DNA of 64,000 nt from an uncultured Dehalococcoidia bacterium. Lineage in GTDB: Bacteria > Chloroflexota > Dehalococcoidia > Bin125. The stretch's first letter is position 1, and every line of letters begins with the position of its first letter. The stretch lies in assembly GCA_958295515.1 (NCBI GenBank), contig CATQGW010000003.1, forward strand, positions 205,623-269,622, in the 5' to 3' direction. Positions 63,301-64,000 of this stretch are shown piece after piece. The translations under genes were made by a program, and so were the position numbers. The notes under the pieces were generated by a model. The model saw nothing but the letters and a program-made list of their open reading frames with translations, was not told the origin of the DNA and ran no database searches.

Positions 63301-64000
63301 GCCCGGCGTCGAGCTGATCTCCCCCCCGCCCCATCACGACATCTACTCCATCGAGGACCTCTCGCAGCTGATCTACGACCTCAAGATCGCCAACCCCGAC
63401 GCCCTCGTCTGCGTCAAGCTCGTCGCCTGCGAGGGCGTCGGCACGATCGCCACCGGCGTCGCCAAAGCCTACGCGGATGTCGTGCATATCTCCGGCGCGG
63501 ACGGCGGCACCGGCGCCTCGCCGCTCTCCTCGGTCAAATACGCCGGCGCGCCCTGGGAGCTGGGCGTCAAGGAAGCCCACGAAGCGCTGGTCGTCAACGG
63601 CCTGCGCGGGCGCATCCTCCTGCGCACCGACGGCGGCTTCCACACTGGCCGCGATGTGGTCGCGGCCGCCCTGCTCGGCGCGGAAGGCTACGGCTTCGGC
63701 ACCCTCCGCGCTCGTCGCCCTCGGCTGCAAGATGGCCCGCCAGTGCCACCTCAACACCTGCCCCGTCGGCGTCGCTACGCAGCGCGAAGACCTCCGCTCC
63801 AAGTACTTCGGCAAGCCCGAAATGCTGATCGACTTCCTGCTGCACGTCAGCGAGGAGGTGCGCACCATCCTCGCCCAACTCGGCTACGAACGGCTGGAGG
63901 ACGTGATCGGGCGCACCGACCTGCTCACCCAAATCCCGCCCCGCAGCGGCGAGCGCGCCAAAACCGTGGACCTGAGCCGCCTGCTCGCCCCGATCGAGGC
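60338..64000 (+). CDS. gltB: Glutamate synthase large subunit, partial, with three single-C indels
   Basis: The ATG follows CAGGGAGCAG. It makes glutamate from glutamine and 2-oxoglutarate. Visible: the amidotransferase Cys in DACGTGFVARIDG after a short propeptide, SLTHRGAVNADPNTGDGAG, SIAHNGEINTLLGNRNWMF, MSKMGIASVSSYLGGQIYEA, GRSNTGEGGEDPRRF, SGADGGTGASPLSSVKYAG, and the 3Fe-4S cysteines in CKMARQCHLNTCPVGVATQ. Three indels break the frame: 7 C instead of 6 at 61863-61869, one C missing at 62510-62512, one extra C at 63702-63704. The frame goes 2-0-2-0. Frame 2 by chance has no stop anywhere to the window end, which explains why no long plus-strand ORF is listed. The 3' end lies outside the window. 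Confidence 0.9.
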   Translation, partial: MSTPLPRPVSGLHDPLSFRDACGTGFVARIDGVRTHELVQQAVMGVVSLTHRGAVNADPNTGDGAGVTIEIPWDTYADDLERLGCASDAAAGRLALGMIFLPSEDTARARAIIDAALQRTNLEVLGWRTVATEPAVLGEAALRGLPKIEQVIVRRPEQLAATDFERLLYLARRRAEAEIRALAERDHSDPVAETYVVSLSSRTVVYKGLMVAPQLSRFYPDLTDHRTTSSLALFHQRYATNTLPNWRIAQPFRSIAHNGEINTLLGNRNWMFARGPSLQSDIWGEAVSELHPVISEGGSDSLAFDEALDLLIASGRGALHAMMMLVPEAWEQMADIEPRLRGFYEYHACLMEPWDGPAAIAFTDGRVIGAAMDRNGLRPARYQVTRGGLVVMGSEVGLIDLDPAEIIESGRLGPGQMVAVDVERHELLHNDEIKRRIAVQRPYARWVRQRMGRIQRVVEFDAVQHQQLGEGELLERQIVHGYSKEELEYVLKPMARFGKEPVGSMGDDTPPLRAQRRPPPALHLLPSEVRPGHQPADRLDSRAQRDVARYLARTPPFPARRGPRCRPAGASPLARAARRRAGRAARVPPARLLHRHARRHLRSRRRPGGTRACPRRALRSRRQRDRGRPQRAHPLRRSGRRGPRPDPDAARRRHRASPPHSERTPAQCQHHRQQRRRPRCASGLLSDRLRRKRRPPLARPTDAACATGRGRTGADEPERSDRPVPFRALDAGVLKIMSKMGIASVSSYLGGQIYEALGIDEEVVARSFHGTTSRIGGIGYREIAADALARHSLAYPADGLDAGGWYRYRRDGDYHANEPPIWRSLHQAVQNTNGDDAYAKFAGMVNDRRPTALRDLIDFRSDRSPIDIANVESNESIISRFSTGAMSLGALSPEAHEDIALAMNELGGRSNTGEGGEDPRRFLSTGDRHEANSQIKQIASGRFGVTPGYLNSASEIEIKIAQGSKPGEGGQLPGHKVTTYIAMLRHSTPGVELISPPPHHDIYSIEDLSQLIYDLKIANPDALVCVKLVACEGVGTIATGVAKAYADVVHISGADGGTGASPLSSVKYAGAPWELGVKEAHEALVVNGLRGRILLRTDGGFHTGRDVVAAALLGAEGYGFGTLRARRPRLQDGPPVPPQHLPRRRRYAARRPPLQVLRQARNADRLPAARQRGGAHHPRPTRLRTAGGRDRAHRPAHPNPAPQRRARQNRGPEPPARPDRG

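Overview
The window is a gene-dense, high-GC piece of a bacterial chromosome. Most intergenic gaps are short, many genes overlap by 4 nt (ATGA/GTGA), and GTG, TTG and probably one ATT start are used. No rRNA or ribosomal protein fixes the taxon. The gene mix (many family III CoA-transferases, MaoC hydratases, glycolate-oxidase-like FAD proteins, paired cyclophilins, class 1B PyrD, long RSH, twin collagen-like surface proteins) would suit a Chloroflexota lineage such as Dehalococcoidia/SAR202 or Thermomicrobia. That is inference only.

Layout. 0-9 kb: hisS (-), a bifunctional-looking (p)ppGpp synthetase/hydrolase, a coiled-coil membrane protein, a class V aminotransferase, comM/yifB, a YtcJ-type amidohydrolase, a PhoX-like remnant and tRNA-Arg(CCG). 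9-17.5 kb: an ASCH/methyltransferase pair, two cyclophilins, a split MaoC hydratase divergent from an 806-aa double CoA-transferase, tRNA-Pro(UGG) and pyrD. 18-24.5 kb: Mrp-type ATPase, NYN-domain protein, and a solitary type IIG restriction-modification enzyme broken by two compensating single-base indels. 24.5-31.7 kb: an MBL hydrolase, then glcD, a two-gene PIN module, glcE and glcF on the minus strand, then a hydrolase and a PncC-like protein. 31.7-39 kb: two CoA-transferase gene pairs pointing away from two tandem Phd/PIN toxin-antitoxin modules. 39-45.7 kb: a repeat-rich gap, then two long collagen-like membrane-anchored proteins, the first preceded by a run of 16 G. 45.7-53 kb: enoyl-CoA hydratase, Crp/Fnr regulator, RraA-like protein, MFS exporter, HtrA protease, RlpA-like protein and a HEAT-SpoU fusion. 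53-64 kb: a duplicated GIY-YIG/DUF4357 module with a small partner protein, SDR, enoyl-CoA hydratase, flavin reductase, TVP38 protein, a GSA-aminomutase-like enzyme, and gltB running off the window end.

Main observations. (1) At all three CoA-transferase loci a CaiB unit lacking the catalytic Asp (Glu or Ser instead) precedes a unit that has it; one locus is fused into a single chain. This points to obligate heteromeric enzymes of BbsEF/DddD type. (2) Both tandem toxin-antitoxin modules encode an antitoxin with two Phd-like domains in one chain. (3) The poly-G tract sits where the ribosome binding site of the first collagen-like gene should be, and the second collagen-like gene has its Shine-Dalgarno inside a perfect 11-bp stem. 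(4) The GIY-YIG module is duplicated together with the start of its partner gene. (5) gltB contains three single-C indels and the type IIG gene two single-base indels. Each can be placed to the base, and the pattern looks more like base-calling error than decay. The ORF track lists no long plus-strand ORF for gltB because its frame never meets a stop inside the window.
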